A stretch of 64,000 nt of DNA from Owenia fusiformis (Eukaryota > Annelida > Polychaeta > Sabellida > Oweniidae). A model generated the notes under the pieces. That model did not search any database. It was not told the DNA's origin and saw nothing but the letters and a program-made list of their open reading frames with translations. Position 1 is the stretch's first letter. Every line of letters starts with the position of its first letter. The position numbers and the translations under genes were made by a program. This document shows positions 23,295 through 35,316 of the stretch, one piece after another. The DNA is taken from the NCBI GenBank assembly GCA_903813345.2, contig CAIIXF020000010.1:34091425-34155424 (forward strand), in the 5' to 3' direction.

Positions 23295-26282
23295 CACTGG
23301 GGGGGTATCGTGATGCAACAACACCGTGTTGTTGCATCAAGATGGCCAGACTTCCGGTGATAGATTTTCGTACGATGTTTTGTTTTTCCAATTTACACCC
23401 ATTTCTAGGACGAGTTGCTCAATAATCATACACATGCAGTTAGCGCATGATCTATATTTTAAAAAACTGTCATTGGTATACATGTTGCATCATCAAGAAG
23501 CGATAAATTCGTGGTTTTAATTCCTCACTATTGATGCAACAACACCACTCTGTTTCTTATCGATGATGCAACAACACCAATGTGCTGATGCAAAAACGCC
23601 AATATAATGTATCATTGAACAACAAGAGAAACTGTTTTATGTTCTGTTTACAGGTGTAGGTCGGGACATGAATAAAACGCGTGAGTCAGTGGTCCATGAA
23701 CGAAACGTATTTTGTTTGGTTTCTTTGTCTATATCAAAGTTAAAAGGATATACAAGGCAAACTAAATAAAGTACAGAATCCCCGGGAGGCAATCTCACTG
23801 ATATTGTATCTGAAAAATAAAGATTATACATTTTCTAAATTAAATGCCCTTGATTTATCGTATGGAAATTGCTTACAAATAACTAATATAATTTTGGAAA
23901 GACAACAGATAACAGTCATTTTGTGTTATTAGTACCTCAATTGAAATGCTCAATTCTGATTGGTTGATTAGCGGTTAAAATTATGTACTGTTGACCACTA
24001 CTAGGTACTGTTGACCGCTACTTCTGAAAAAAAGTTTCATGCCGTCACAGAAAAACATGGAAGACGGACATTTTGTAAACGTTAGTGAAAATGACTTTAC
24101 TAGGCGACAAGTATAGCAAAAATACAAATAGAAACTTAAAATTAACATTAATTCACTAACGAGTACGCCGTGATGTGCCAAATACAGAGTTAAGCTACTT
24201 GCACTGTCTCCAGATTTTCTAAAAAAATATTGCTAACGTGGTTCGGAGAAAAGGTTGTGAAATGAAGCCATGCCGATTAATGATTGTCGTCTATATGTGT
24301 ATTATTAGTTTACTCAGACTAACAAAACAATTGTAGACCTCTCCATTCGATCAACCGTCAAAATCATATACCTCGACTGTAAACGTCGACCTTCGGTTTC
24401 TGTCAACAGTAGTTTTTCGTATACAGCCTCGGTATACAATTTTGCCGGTTGACCTCTGGGGAGGTCAACAATTGTAAACTGTTGACCACTACTAGGTACT
24501 GTTGACCCCTATTTTTGAAAAATTGTTTTTTTAATGTTGAATTTTTTTTAATTTTGAAAAAATAAGTTGTGTAAAAAATTACAAGTATTCGACGGCTTGG
24601 AGATACCTTTACTTATCAAATATGTTCACGTGACATTCGATTATATATTCGTCCAATTATTATATTATTTGGACTAACAGAGCAATTGTTAACCTCTCTT
24701 TTCGGTCAACTGGCAAAAGTGTCCTCGACCTCTGGTCTTGATCAACAGTACTTTCAAGGTTTACAGTATCGGTATACAATTTTGCCAGTTGACCTTAAGA
24801 GAGGTCTACAATTGTATAATTTATATCCTTCAAATTATGATATTCTTCGGACTAACAAACAATTGTCAACCTCTCTATTCGGTCAACTGGCCAAAGTGTA
24901 TACCTCAACAGTAAACCCTGAGAGTACTGTTGACCTCGACCTCCGAACTTTCAAGGATTACAGTATTGGTATACAGTTTTGCCAGTTGACCTCAATTGTA
25001 TATTGTATATCCTTTGTTATCCCACCCAAAGTATGATGTCATGTATCAAGTTGAAGAGTTGTATACGCTGCTCAGGAGTTTACGCTATCCAGGAGTTGTA
25101 CATCGTTCTCAAGAGTTGTGTAGGAAGAGTGTTGGTTTAATGATATTGCAGTTATACCGGCAATGCTATTATATAAAGGTTATTTACTGAGAGGGATTCA
25201 ATATTGGTTTTATTCCGAGAGACAATATGATATTTCCCGAGGGCCCGGGATATCTGGGATAACTGTACCCCTATCAATTTACCTTTTTGGGCCCTTAATC
25301 TTATCACTTTTGTTTACCTTTATACTCAGTCGGAGAGAAGGAATCCAAAGAGAGCAATAATTGTACACGTGCGTCGTGCAAGATTTCCATTAAACGTGTA
25401 ACTAAACGGCCTCTCTAATAAAGTCAATTAGACGTTTTTACACGTTGGCTCTCCAAATTGGAGGAGATAAAGAATCATATCATATTATATCATAGATGAA
25501 GCAATCATCCCATCAACATAAGCTCATGAATGTCACAGTTAAAGTTTTAGTTATAATTTGATAAACAGTGGTAACGTACATCTACTAGTTCATCACTGTT
25601 CCACAGATGGATGACAGATAATTTCCAATAGCTCATCATGTTTACCGAGAACGAAAGATGTTTGTCCACCATTTTGAATGATACTAACTGGAGTCAGGGT
25701 CATCAAGCTATGGAACAGTGGTTTATGAAAATAGATTGGGTTACTAAAGCTTGCCATGTTAAAGGCGATTGAACTATGTTATAGAACAACGTCCAGTACA
25801 TTATAATATTTAAAACATTTTTGGAAATACATATAAAGGATCTTCGCCCGCAGGACTTGTATTTTGAATGCCTTGAGAAGAACGCAAATATGGGTAATGG
25901 GTAACGGTGTTGCAATAGTAGCATTTAAAAATCTGTTCCTCTCGTGATTTATGGTCTTCTGAAATTATACTATTAATTGGTGTTGCTGCATCATTGCTCA
26001 AATCTAGAGGGGTGTTGTTGCATCTTCGGTTTGGTGTTGTTGCATCAATAGTGAGGAACTAAAACCGTGAACTTATTGCTTCTTGGTGATGGTACATGTA
26101 TACTAATGACAGTTTCTTTAAATATAGATCGTGCGCTAACTGCATGTGTATGGTTATTGAGCAACTCGTCCTAGAAATGGGTTTAATTGGGGAAACAAAA
26201 TATCGTACGAAAATCTATCACCGGAAGTCTGGCCATCTTGATGCAACAACACGGTGTTGTTGCATCACGATACTCCCCAGTG
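23295..26282. mobile_element. 2988-bp CACTG-ended element with ~310-bp inverted ends
   Basis: The left end CACTGGGG…GTATCGTGATGC and the right end are inverted copies over 23295-23600 and 25975-26282, ~90% identical by eye. ATT (ATTATT if the whole shared flank is counted) lies on both sides, fitting a 3-bp duplication. The ends contain a GATGCAACAACAC palindrome and several more GATGCAACAACACC copies as subterminal repeats. No transposase is recognised. It is an EnSpm/CMC-like non-autonomous element nested in the larger one. Confidence 0.8.
24328..24998 (+). repeat. three tandem hairpin units (~140 bp each)
   Basis: Units at 24328-24475, 24682-24814 and 24860-24998 each begin CAATTGT(A/T/C)…ACCTCTC…GGTCAAC and end with the complementary TTTTGCC(A/G)GTTGACC…CAATTG. 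GTTGACCACTACTAGGTACTG occurs separately near 23990 and 24480. No coding potential. Confidence 0.7.
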
Positions 26283-26325
26283 ATTATTTGTCCGATTACT
26301 AGTAAGTATAAACACGAGGTGCCAA

Positions 26326-26470
26326 CTCCGACCGTTAATTTGAATTTTATACCTACACCTGTTTGGAAATCAAGGATTGTGAATCAATATACTGCACCGT
26401 TTTTCTTCAAATTTGTTCCATTAAAAGAAAACAAATTTTTTTTTTGGCTCGGTCTTGAAATTCTTTAGCG
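26326..26470 (+). repeat. half copy of the 27405-27787 palindrome arm
   Basis: CTCCGACCGTTAATTTGAAT, then ATCAAGGATTGTGA and GCACCGTTTTTCTTCAAA, match one arm of the palindrome 1 kb downstream. Confidence 0.7.
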
Positions 26471-27404
26471 CAAATGTTTTTACGATGTTAGTCCCCGCTT
26501 TTTGAAAATTGTTAAAACACACTCAGACCTGAAAGTGGCACGTACAACAACACAATAAGGAAGTAAAGAATAAAATATCTCATTCGATTGACTGTATAAT
26601 TCTCTCAATTTCCCATTTCTCATTGATGTCGAGTGTTATACTCTTCGTTGGTGGTTTTCAATATTGATGGACTGGTAAAGATTATGACGACGACAGCATT
26701 TTTAAAGCTTTGACTTGTTTGAATTACCCCCCCCCCCCTCATAAGTCATTCACATTCATTCAAAATATGAAAAAGCAAAAACTTTGGAAAGCAACTGACT
26801 ACAGAACAGGTGTACATCGATCAATATGCCTTTTATAAAATGCCTCTTATAGCAATGCCCCGAGCAATGCAGTAAAACGGTTGAAACTGGAAGCGTAATG
26901 GAATAAAGAAGCACAAAAATTATTTAGCTAAGGTTAACTAATAAAAACAAGCAACATTCTATCTACAATCAAGCTGTAATAAACATGTGCAATCTCTTAG
27001 CCCGGAGGGGGAGGGGTTAAGAGGATGTGAGCGACCAAACGTTTGTACAAAATCATGGCGTTTTTCTCAGTGATTTTCAAGTGATTTGGGGCCAAAATGT
27101 GACCTCTTGGATTTTGGATTAAAAAGCAAACCACCCCCTTGGCAAACCTGACAATAATAAGTGATAAGAAATCAAAACAATAGATACTTGGAAAGAAGTA
27201 GAACTTATCATCACCGCCAACAGAGAGAGCTACATTATTAATCATTATTAATATCTAAAAGATAACGCAAAGACCATAATTATGAACTTTCAAGTCGTAT
27301 AACATGTAACTGTTGGCATAACATAACGTATAAACGCCCTGTAGTATAGCCCTGTAACGAAAGATTTCAAAACAGCCTTCGTTAAGCTTTAATCAATCGA
27401 TCCT

Positions 27405-27787
27405 AACTTCGACCGTTAATTTCAATTTTTGGCCTACCAGATGCTCGAAAATCAAGGATTGCGAGTCTCATACTGTACCGTTTTCCTTCAAACTTATACC
27501 ATTAAAGCAAAACAAAATTGCCTTTCTGTCGGTGCATTTCTTTATTGTAAAGAGTCCCTCGTTCTAGCAGCGTTTTCGTCCCAAGGTGTTAGAAGGCCTT
27601 CTTACACCTGGGGACCAAAATGCCGCTGGAAGTAGGGACTCTGTTTAAGAGAATAGTGTACCAACAGAAAGGGATTTTTGTTATGCTTTGAATGGAACAA
27701 GTTTGAAGAAAAACGGTGCAGTATGAGACTCGTAATCCTTGATTTTCAAACATCCGATAGGCCAAAAATTCAAATGGTCGAAGTTAA
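27405..27787. repeat. 383-bp palindrome without a loop
   Basis: The arms are reverse complements with scattered differences, meeting at GAAGGCCTTC (centre 27596/27597). They begin AACTTCGACCGTTAA and end with the complement TCGAAGTT. In single strands it would form a ~190-bp hairpin. The ORF it contains is a by-product. Confidence 0.85.
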
Positions 27788-27835
27788 CACCGCGTGTTAA
27801 TGTCCTGTTTAAAAAACAATAGGCGTTACCAAGTG

Positions 27836-28040
27836 GGGGGGGGGTACGATGGGTGCGATGCCCAAACGAATTTCGGTTATCAGTCAGGGGGTACCATTGT
27901 GGCTAAAACAGACCAATAAATTTATTTTGAATTTTACAAATATTGATGCAACTTCTTTCAAAATTGAGCTAGAGGCTCAAAATAAAAAACATTTTACCCT
28001 TTTCTTCTTCTATCTCATGGTTCTATTTTTTATTGGTTAT
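27836..28040 (+). repeat. repeat inverted at 29262-29432
   Basis: GGGGG…TGCGATG…TTTCGGTTATCAGTCA, then TTTATTTTGAATTTTACAAA, is the reverse complement of 29262-29432 with moderate divergence. The two copies face each other across 1.2 kb. Confidence 0.65.
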
Positions 28041-28058
28041 CATTGGAATGGTTAATGG

Positions 28059-28143
28059 CATTCTGATACTCATAGCATCTTTCTGTTTTACCTGAAACAT
28101 CTCAGGGCTGAGAAGAAATGAGATGTCATGGTATATCATGATG
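28059..28143 (+). repeat. copy of 15608-15693
   Basis: See the entry at 15608-15693; same orientation. Confidence 0.7.
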
Positions 28144-29137
28144 GGTTAATGGTGTATTTGAAAAGTGCACACAATTGTGAAAAGCTGCACGCTTTTGAAA
28201 GATCTAGACTTTTTGGCCAGGGGGGGGGGTGACGTGCAACAACCCTTCCAAAGGGACACGATACATTTCTCGAGGGGTCAGAGGGCCAGAGGTTAATATC
28301 ATGTTGTCACAGGGTATAAAACCATAGGCCATATTCAATTCCGATCATGATATTCATATTCCTAACTCTCCTCAATGAAATCTGAAGTTCGAAGTCCATA
28401 TCTAAACTTTGAATGATGAAACAAAACCAGAAGTCTTATATCATAAGTCTACAAAATATCCGATGACTTAAAATGACATTTTGAAATATAAAATTTTATT
28501 GAATAATATAAACACACCAGCATCAAAAAAATCAACGAAACAATATAACAGTGACCAAACAAAATCGCTTGTTGCTCAGATGTCTATGACTTTAACTGTA
28601 TCAGAGCAAGATGATGAAATTACCATTCGCCTGTGTGTAATAGGCTCAAACAGGGCTTCATACTCCTTTCGTTTCAAAATCTCTTAATTTTCAAATGGGA
28701 GACGAATTCAATTTTTGTTAGTGAGTTTTGAGGTGAATGCGATTTTTGTGAGAGGGATTGGTCAGGACAATGCGATTTTCTTTTCGAGCGATGGACGATG
28801 CAATGCTAGATCTAGTAGTTCAGTTATTTGTGATATTTGAAGAATTTATCTAAATCGCCAATCATAATCAGGCTTTGATTAGATAGGTGGCCGAAAAAGG
28901 GATCCTGTTACTAATTTTATGGAGGGGGGGGGGGGTGTATGTAAAATCGACCACCGTCCAAACAATTATTTCCTGCACTATAGGAGAAAGTACTCTTAAA
29001 AAAGGTTTTCAAAAAACTATTTTGAATCATCGTTCTGTAATTGTGCAAAGGAGTTTTTGTTTTTAGCGTAACGTGCACTGTATTTTAATTCTTGTTTGCT
29101 TAATAAGATTAATTTCAATATGATTCGCAAGTATGAT
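28144..29137. other. transposon interior, no gene recognised
   Basis: Two G-rich GGCCAGGGGGG-type repeat pieces (28214, 28925) and AT-rich sequence. Confidence 0.4.
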
Positions 29138-29217
29138 CACTGCATCAAATGTGGAATTTCTTGCAATTTCTAGACGTAGGATGGTCTAGAAACTCCACGT
29201 ATCTACCGTGAGAGGCA
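29138..29217 (+). repeat. second copy of the 14.6-kb element's left end
   Basis: CACTGCATCAAATGTGGAAT and the following ~70 bp repeat 15456-15530 in the same orientation. With 30071 it would bound a 934-bp element. Its left flank (GAT) does not match the GTA at the right end, so it looks like an older nested or rearranged end. Confidence 0.65.
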
Positions 29218-29261
29218 ACTTAAATGAATATGCTAATTGCCGCTGCGTCCATAGGCGAAGG

Positions 29262-29432
29262 AGGTGCAATAAAGATAAAACCATGAGAAAGAAAAAGCTC
29301 AATTTTGAAGAAATTTTTGTAAAATTCAAAATAAATCTTATTTTTATGGCTTGTTTATGTAACAATCGCAACCCCGTGACTGAAAACCGAAACGTTTTTG
29401 GCGATCGCACCCCCCCCCGATCCTAAATGAAA
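29262..29432 (-). repeat. inverted copy of 27836-28040
   Basis: Reverse complement of the 27836 repeat, ending in a C run. Confidence 0.65.
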
Positions 29433-29904
29433 GCTGGCTTCGCCCCTGCCCTATATCAATTAGTAATGAATGATACATTGCATGCACAATATGAACACAT
29501 AGTTTTTTCATCTATTTGGTCAGACGCACAATAATAATACTATTCTAGTATCTTGCTTGATACCCGGGGTTTGATGTAACAACTTGATAGATGCCCGGGA
29601 AAAAATATTTTTACTAGTTATCAGTACAGCTTGTTTGGTATTTTACAAGCTTTAAACAGTACGTGATTTATTATTCAATCGTATATGTAAAACGTCATGG
29701 TATATGTGAACAGTTGGTTATACAAAAGAATAAATAAAATAGATAAAAGATAAAAAGAAATTAGTATATTTCAGTGAAAATATGTCTAAATTATGAATGT
29801 TGATCATAATTGCTTATAACAATATACATTCACCTGATTCGATAATTACTTTATTCTAGATTTCAATCATTAGTCTCAATGCGTGCCAAGACTTTTTGTC
29901 ACAC

Positions 29905-30071
29905 TCTAAGCACGTCTTTGCACTGCGTGTGCTTAGACGTGCCTAGAGATGTCTAGAGTTGGTTTCATCGCGTACCTAGACGTGTCAAAACTAGTCACGC
30001 CTAAGCACCCGGCGTGCTTAGACTTAGTTTCTAGACGTGCTTAGTCTAGAAATTCCATTTTTCACGCAGTG
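29905..30071 (-). repeat. right subterminal and terminal repeats of the 14.6-kb element
   Basis: Dense CTAAGCACG / CGTGCTTAGA and CTAGACGTG motifs, ending CTAGAAATTCCATTTTTCAC-GCAGTG. Confidence 0.8.
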
Positions 30072-30476
30072 GTATCTTATTAACGATTAGTATCCAAGCC
30101 TAGTGCAGCATACCAAAGTGTTCGGGAGAGACTCGCCTAGCCTGCTATAACAATCTTACCATGGGTTGTCCACCGAATTTTTGAGATAAATAAACTTGAA
30201 GACACTAACCCCCTCTATCGTCAGATTTCTCAGAGAATTCTGGTAAAATCACCAAGGTCAAAATCACTCCGCCGCCAGCTTAAAATGAGATTTCCCACTG
30301 AACTCTGACATGTTTTCAGATAAATTAGGACCTACCCTATAAATATTTAGTCCCGATTCACTTCCCAAACGCTAGATGGCGCTCCAATGGGGTAAGGAAG
30401 GAGAAAATGACTTTTTATTCAGAAAACCAAATCACTAACGGTAACCGCTAATGTCCTTACTCAGGACTATATCCTA
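30072..30476 (+). repeat. X/Y array, third X, right fragment
   Basis: Starts with the duplicated GTA and then follows 12732-13132 with no difference seen, ending TATATCCTA. It stops within a few bases of the X/Y boundary used in the array. Confidence 0.85.
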
Positions 30477-30498
30477 TGAGAAATCATGGTCTTCTATT

Positions 30499-33400
30499 CA
30501 GTTGGACGGCACATTGCCTTAACCCATCAGCTTTATGACGTGCACTTCCGCGTGGGACTATATCTTTTCAACGGGAATTTCAAGTTTTTGTCAGTGTAGA
30601 CATAAAAAGTTGCGGTCCTCTTACTCGCGCAGTTCTTAATATTTTCATTTGAAACTTGCAGGAACGGTGCTTTGAATCTAGCTCTCTACTCTTTGAAAAC
30701 GTCATGTATAATCAATACAGTTGACCTATTTATTTTTTGTCGTGAAAATATTATTTTTTTAGTTTATTTTTATTTTACAACTTTTTGGGAAAAAATGTAA
30801 CAAATTTTTATTTCTTGTCCTTTTTATCCGATATTTTGTCATCATGAAATTCGAGATTCTTTTTAATGATGGTGCAAATTTCATAACAATTGATGAATTT
30901 TTATTATCAGTGTTATGTTTTCCAAAAAGGGTGTACCACTGTGCATATTTCTTTAATTGACGGCACATTTGCTTTTAATTGGGCGAACGTACAGGTCCCG
31001 ACGCAATAAGCTTTATTTGATTTAATACACTCAAAAATAAAGTTTGCTATCAAATCGGAATGTTCATAAAACATAAACCTTGCCTTCGTTTTCCCAATTC
31101 TAAAAGCAGGCCAAATAAACTATGATAATCGTTTGACTCTCGAGACTACAGAACTTGAACTTGAACATACTAAAACGAAGTTGCCTATAGTTACGCTTGT
31201 AAAGTTAATTACATGTTTAACGGCCTGCTGAGTGAATGTATCTAATCAAATTTGTGACATATCCATAAGATCGTAGATCACAATTCTAAGTTTAAATGTA
31301 ATTTGGATTCGTAAGAAGTATTTCTATTTTAAACTTACCTTTGCTGTCTGAAAAAGATCAATATTCATAGACGGGGATGTTGAAACTTATATTTCCTTTG
31401 AATGACCTGCATTTGTACTACGAAATGATCCTGTGGAGAAAAGTTGATGATTTCCAAACAGCTAGTTCTAGCAAATCTACCAGTATAAGCTTACTTTCTA
31501 AAAGTATTTCAATGTTAAAAATATTTATTCAAATGTTTCATTTTTAAAATGATCTTGGCTTCCCTTAACTTGAATGTGTAACTAATGAATAATGCTTTTT
31601 ACCACATCAAACTTAAGACGTGAACTTGACAATTACTCGTGTTATAACGCGATTTTCTTTCATTTTCTACAAAAATGGTATGTTTTCGAAGTGGTCACTT
31701 ATGTTAATCAATCACTGTGGAATGAGTGAAAATGAAAGAACTGAACCAAGTATTGTCGACTTGTTTGAATTATAAGATTTATTTTGATTGATTTAATCTC
31801 TTTTTGAATTTAAAAACTTTTGTCCGAATTACATCTGCTATGGAATTAAAGTTCAAATATACCTCAGAATTGCTCATTGAATTAACCTAGCAATTAATTT
31901 GAAAATAATTCTTTTCATAGGTTATATATCATAGATCATAGATATGTAAAAAATAAAAATGTGTTTTGAAAGATGAATTGATAACAAACGTTTTCGCACA
32001 CGTGCCATTTCCACTTTCAGCCCACTTAAAGCACGAAATCCCGTATGACGTAATATAACGAAAATGCTCAGATAATTGGTATTTTTTATTTTAATTCAAC
32101 TCGCATCGACCGTTCAGTTATGAACGTGTTTAAAGTTCTCATGTTAAAATAAATAAATATGTGGAAAGGCAATGGTTTAAAGCTTATGAAAATGTCAAAA
32201 TCATAATTCAGTTTAAAAAAAAAGATATTGACATGCATTCACGCACATTTGACATTATCTCTTTTTGTGCGATTCAAACATAAAAATCTCATTACAGTTG
32301 TACATAAGAACCAATCTTAGCCATGCCTTTCTAATAAAGGAACTAAATTTGAATCAAAAGATAATTCTGTGTAAAGATGATTCCCCATAGCTATAATAAA
32401 TGTCAAAAATGTCAAAAAAATATCAAAAATTAAATACTCACACGCTTTTTAGCACACATGACCTTTTCCAGTTTTGCTCATTTAATTTACCTTGAAAACC
32501 AAGGAGACCGAACTCAATTTCTAAATACAACCTTGATACGTGTACCAGGTCTATAATTGCATTTTCTCATGGAAGGAATCAAGCAAAAATTATAAAAATA
32601 ATTCTGCGTAGAGGTGATGCTTCACAAGTAATATTAATGTAAAAAAATTAATTAATTTCTTCAAAATTAAATACTGACACGCATTTACGCACACATGACC
32701 TTTTCCAGTTTTGCATATTTCATTGACCTTGAAAACCAATGAGACTGGACGCAATTGCCAAATATTTCGTTGATACGCGTGCCAGGTCTATAATTGCATT
32801 TTCTCATGGAAGGAATCAAGCAAAAATTATAAAAATAATTCTATGTTAAGGTGATGCTTCACAAATAATATTAATGTCAAAAAATTAATTCATTTCTTCA
32901 AAATTAAATACTGACACGCATTTACGCACACATGACCTTTTCCAGTTTTTCTTATTTCATCTACCTTGAAAATCAATGAGACTGGACACAATTGCCAAAT
33001 ACTTCTTTGATACGCGTGCCAGGTCTATAATTGCATTTTCTCATGGAAGGAATCAATCGAAATTTATAAAAATAATTCTATGTCAAGGTGATGCTTCACA
33101 AATAATATTTATGTCAAAAAATTAATTCATTTCTTCAAAATTAAATACTGACACGCATTTACGCACACATGACCTTTTCCAGTTTTGCTTATTTCATTTA
33201 CCTTGAAAACCAATATGAGACTGGACGAAATTGCCAAATACTTCTTTGATACGTGTGCCAGGTCTATAATTGCATTTTCTCATGGAAGGAACCAAGCAAA
33301 AATTATAAAAATAATTCTATGTTAAGGAGATGCTTCACAAATAATATTAATGTCAAAAGTTTAATTCATTTCTTCAAATCCAAATACTGACACGTATTTA

Positions 33401-34880
33401 CGCACACATGACCTTTTCCAGTTTTGCTTATTTCATTTACCTTGAAAACCAATATGAGACTGGACGAAATTGCCAAATACTTCTTTGATACGCGTGCCAG
33501 GTCTATAATTGCATTTTCTCATGGAAGGAATCAAGCAAAAATTATAAAAATAATTCTATGTTAAGGTGATGCTTCACAAATAATATTTATGTCAAAAAAT
33601 TAATTCATTTCTTCAAAATTAAATACTGACACGCACTTACGCACACATGACCTTTTCCAGTTTTGCTTATTTCATTTACCTTGAAAACCAATATGAGACT
33701 GAACGAAATTGCCAAATACTTCTTTGACACGCGTGCCAGGTCTATAATTGCATTTTCTCATGGAAAGAATCAAGCAAAAATTATGAAAATAATTCTATGT
33801 TAAGGTGATGCTTCACAAATAATATTAATGTCAAAATTTTAATTCATTTCTTCAAATCCAAATACTGACACGCTTTTGCGCACACGTGACCTTTTCTTCT
33901 TTTGCTCATTTTATTTATCCTCAAAATCAGTGGGCCTAAATACATTGTCCGATACTTCTTTAATACGTGTCAGGTCTAAAATTGCAGTTTATCATGAAAG
34001 AAATCGAACAATTATCATAAAATAATTATGTGTAAAGGTGATGTTCTTCAGATTATATAAACATCAAAATTGTTGTTTCATTTATTGAAGGTTAAATATC
34101 CACATGCTTTTAGGCACACATAACCTTTTCCCTTTCGTTTATTTTATCTATCTTTAAAATCAGTGAGCTTGAACTCATTGCTAAATACTTTTTGATACGA
34201 GTCAGCTCCAGGTCTAAAATTGCATTTCATCATGGAGCAAATCGAGCAATCATTATGAAAATAATTCTGTGTAAAGGTGATGTTCCAAAGACAATATATA
34301 TGTCAATTTGATAATTCAGTTACTCAATATGAAATATCCACATGATTTTACGCACACATGATAATTTCCTGAATGACGCTACTTTTTGGATTCAACCATG
34401 CATATAACGTCGTAAAATACACATTTCTACCGAAATTATGCCCAGCCGTTTTCGTAGAAAATGTAACAAATGAAGGCATTTTATCGGAACTGATTGATAT
34501 TTGGTACTTATAGAATATCGTATTTACTTTAACTTTTAAGCGATTCAGACATTTAAAAAAATTATGTTTAATCAATGTTAATTTCGCACGAATATAGGGT
34601 ACAAAATGAGTGAAAGTCCCACGTGTTTGATTGCATTTTACTCCCATTTATGTGCATTTTTCTAACATTAAAATGAAATGGTTGGAAAGAAGAGATCAGT
34701 AGAATTCTATCCGTCACTTTCATTTTCAAATGTTTAAATGTTTCCCGTTTCATTGGACCTCATAAAGATGGTAGCCAACGGACCAGAAACAAGTAGTGCG
34801 ATGACGTCATATATCGCTACACCACTTTGATATAAAGTTTGGTAAACAACAATGGGTTTTTTCAATGTGCCGTCCTACTG
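30499..34880. mobile_element. 4.4-kb terminal-inverted-repeat element with internal tandem array
   Basis: The left terminus CAGTTGGACGGCACATTG and the inverted right terminus CAGTAGGACGGCACATTG match in 17 of 18 positions. ATT lies next to both ends (30496-30498, 34881-34883), a possible but short duplication. No 8-bp hAT-type duplication is visible. It has no transposase. About half of the interior is the ~238-bp tandem array. Superfamily uncertain. Confidence 0.65.
31985..34365 (+). repeat. ~238-bp tandem repeat, about ten units
   Basis: The phrase CGCACACATGACCTTTTCCA recurs near 32452, 32690, 32927, 33163, 33402, 33641 and 33880. Decayed copies lie at both edges (about 31997, 32242, 34113, 34351). 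Units also share GCCAGGTCTATAATTGCATT and GTGATGCTTCACAA. Central units are the most alike, as expected from unequal exchange. Confidence 0.85.
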
Positions 34881-34883
34881 ATT

Positions 34884-35195
34884 ATAGCTTCACACTTGTA
34901 GAAAGATGATGTGACGAGAGTCCGAATGCATCAGGTCGGACATAAATGATAAACCTATACTAGTCTTGCTTCAAGACCTCCTCTTATCTTCACCAACGTA
35001 ATCGTGACACTTGTAGTTGGGGTCGGGTCACAAGGGCCTGTAGCTAGACTAAGACAAATCTGATGAATTTTCGAAATCGACATATTCCCCAATTCCAAAT
35101 CAATGGGGATTGGCCGGTAGGCTTGCAGCAAGTTATATGACAGTCAATCAATCATATCAATCAAAGTTCACACTATAAATGAAAAAATAAATCAA
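34884..35195. other. nothing recognised
   Basis: Unique-looking non-coding sequence between the element and a dispersed repeat. Confidence 0.4.
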
Positions 35196-35316
35196 TTCAA
35201 TTCGCTAGCCTTTAAAAAATGATTCTATTCTCCAGCTTCAACAAAGCTATACAACTTTTATTTTATACATTTTACAATTTTTCAAGAAACATCTTCGTTT
35301 GAAATAACGCCACAGG
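35196..35316 (+). repeat. dispersed repeat, copy of 372-465
   Basis: Shares CTCCAGCTTCAACAAAGCTAT and TTTTTCAAGAAAC, allowing for substitutions, with the region upstream of the hydrolase gene. Confidence 0.5.

Larger units (their letters stand above)
15456..30071. mobile_element. 14.6-kb CACTG-ended transposon, EnSpm/CACTA-like, non-autonomous
   Basis: The left end CACTGCATCAAATGTGGAAT and the reverse complement of the right end (CACTGCGTGAAAAATGGAAT) are terminal inverted repeats of about 26 bp that run on into TTTCTAG. The target is an X monomer, duplicated as GTA at 15453-15455 and 30072-30074. Removing the element and one GTA restores the X sequence seen at 12675-13132. Both subterminal zones carry many copies of a TCTAGACGTGCTTAG-type motif in both orientations, as CACTA/CMC elements do for transposase binding. 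CACTG ends and a 3-bp duplication fit the EnSpm/CMC group. I recognise no CMC transposase in it. The cargo is other transposons and unknown DNA. Confidence 0.8.

Noticed and set aside
29138-30071. Alternative 934-bp CACTG element instead of the 14.6-kb one
   Set aside because: The flanks (GAT and GTA) do not match, whereas the 15456 end gives a matching GTA and restores the X monomer exactly.
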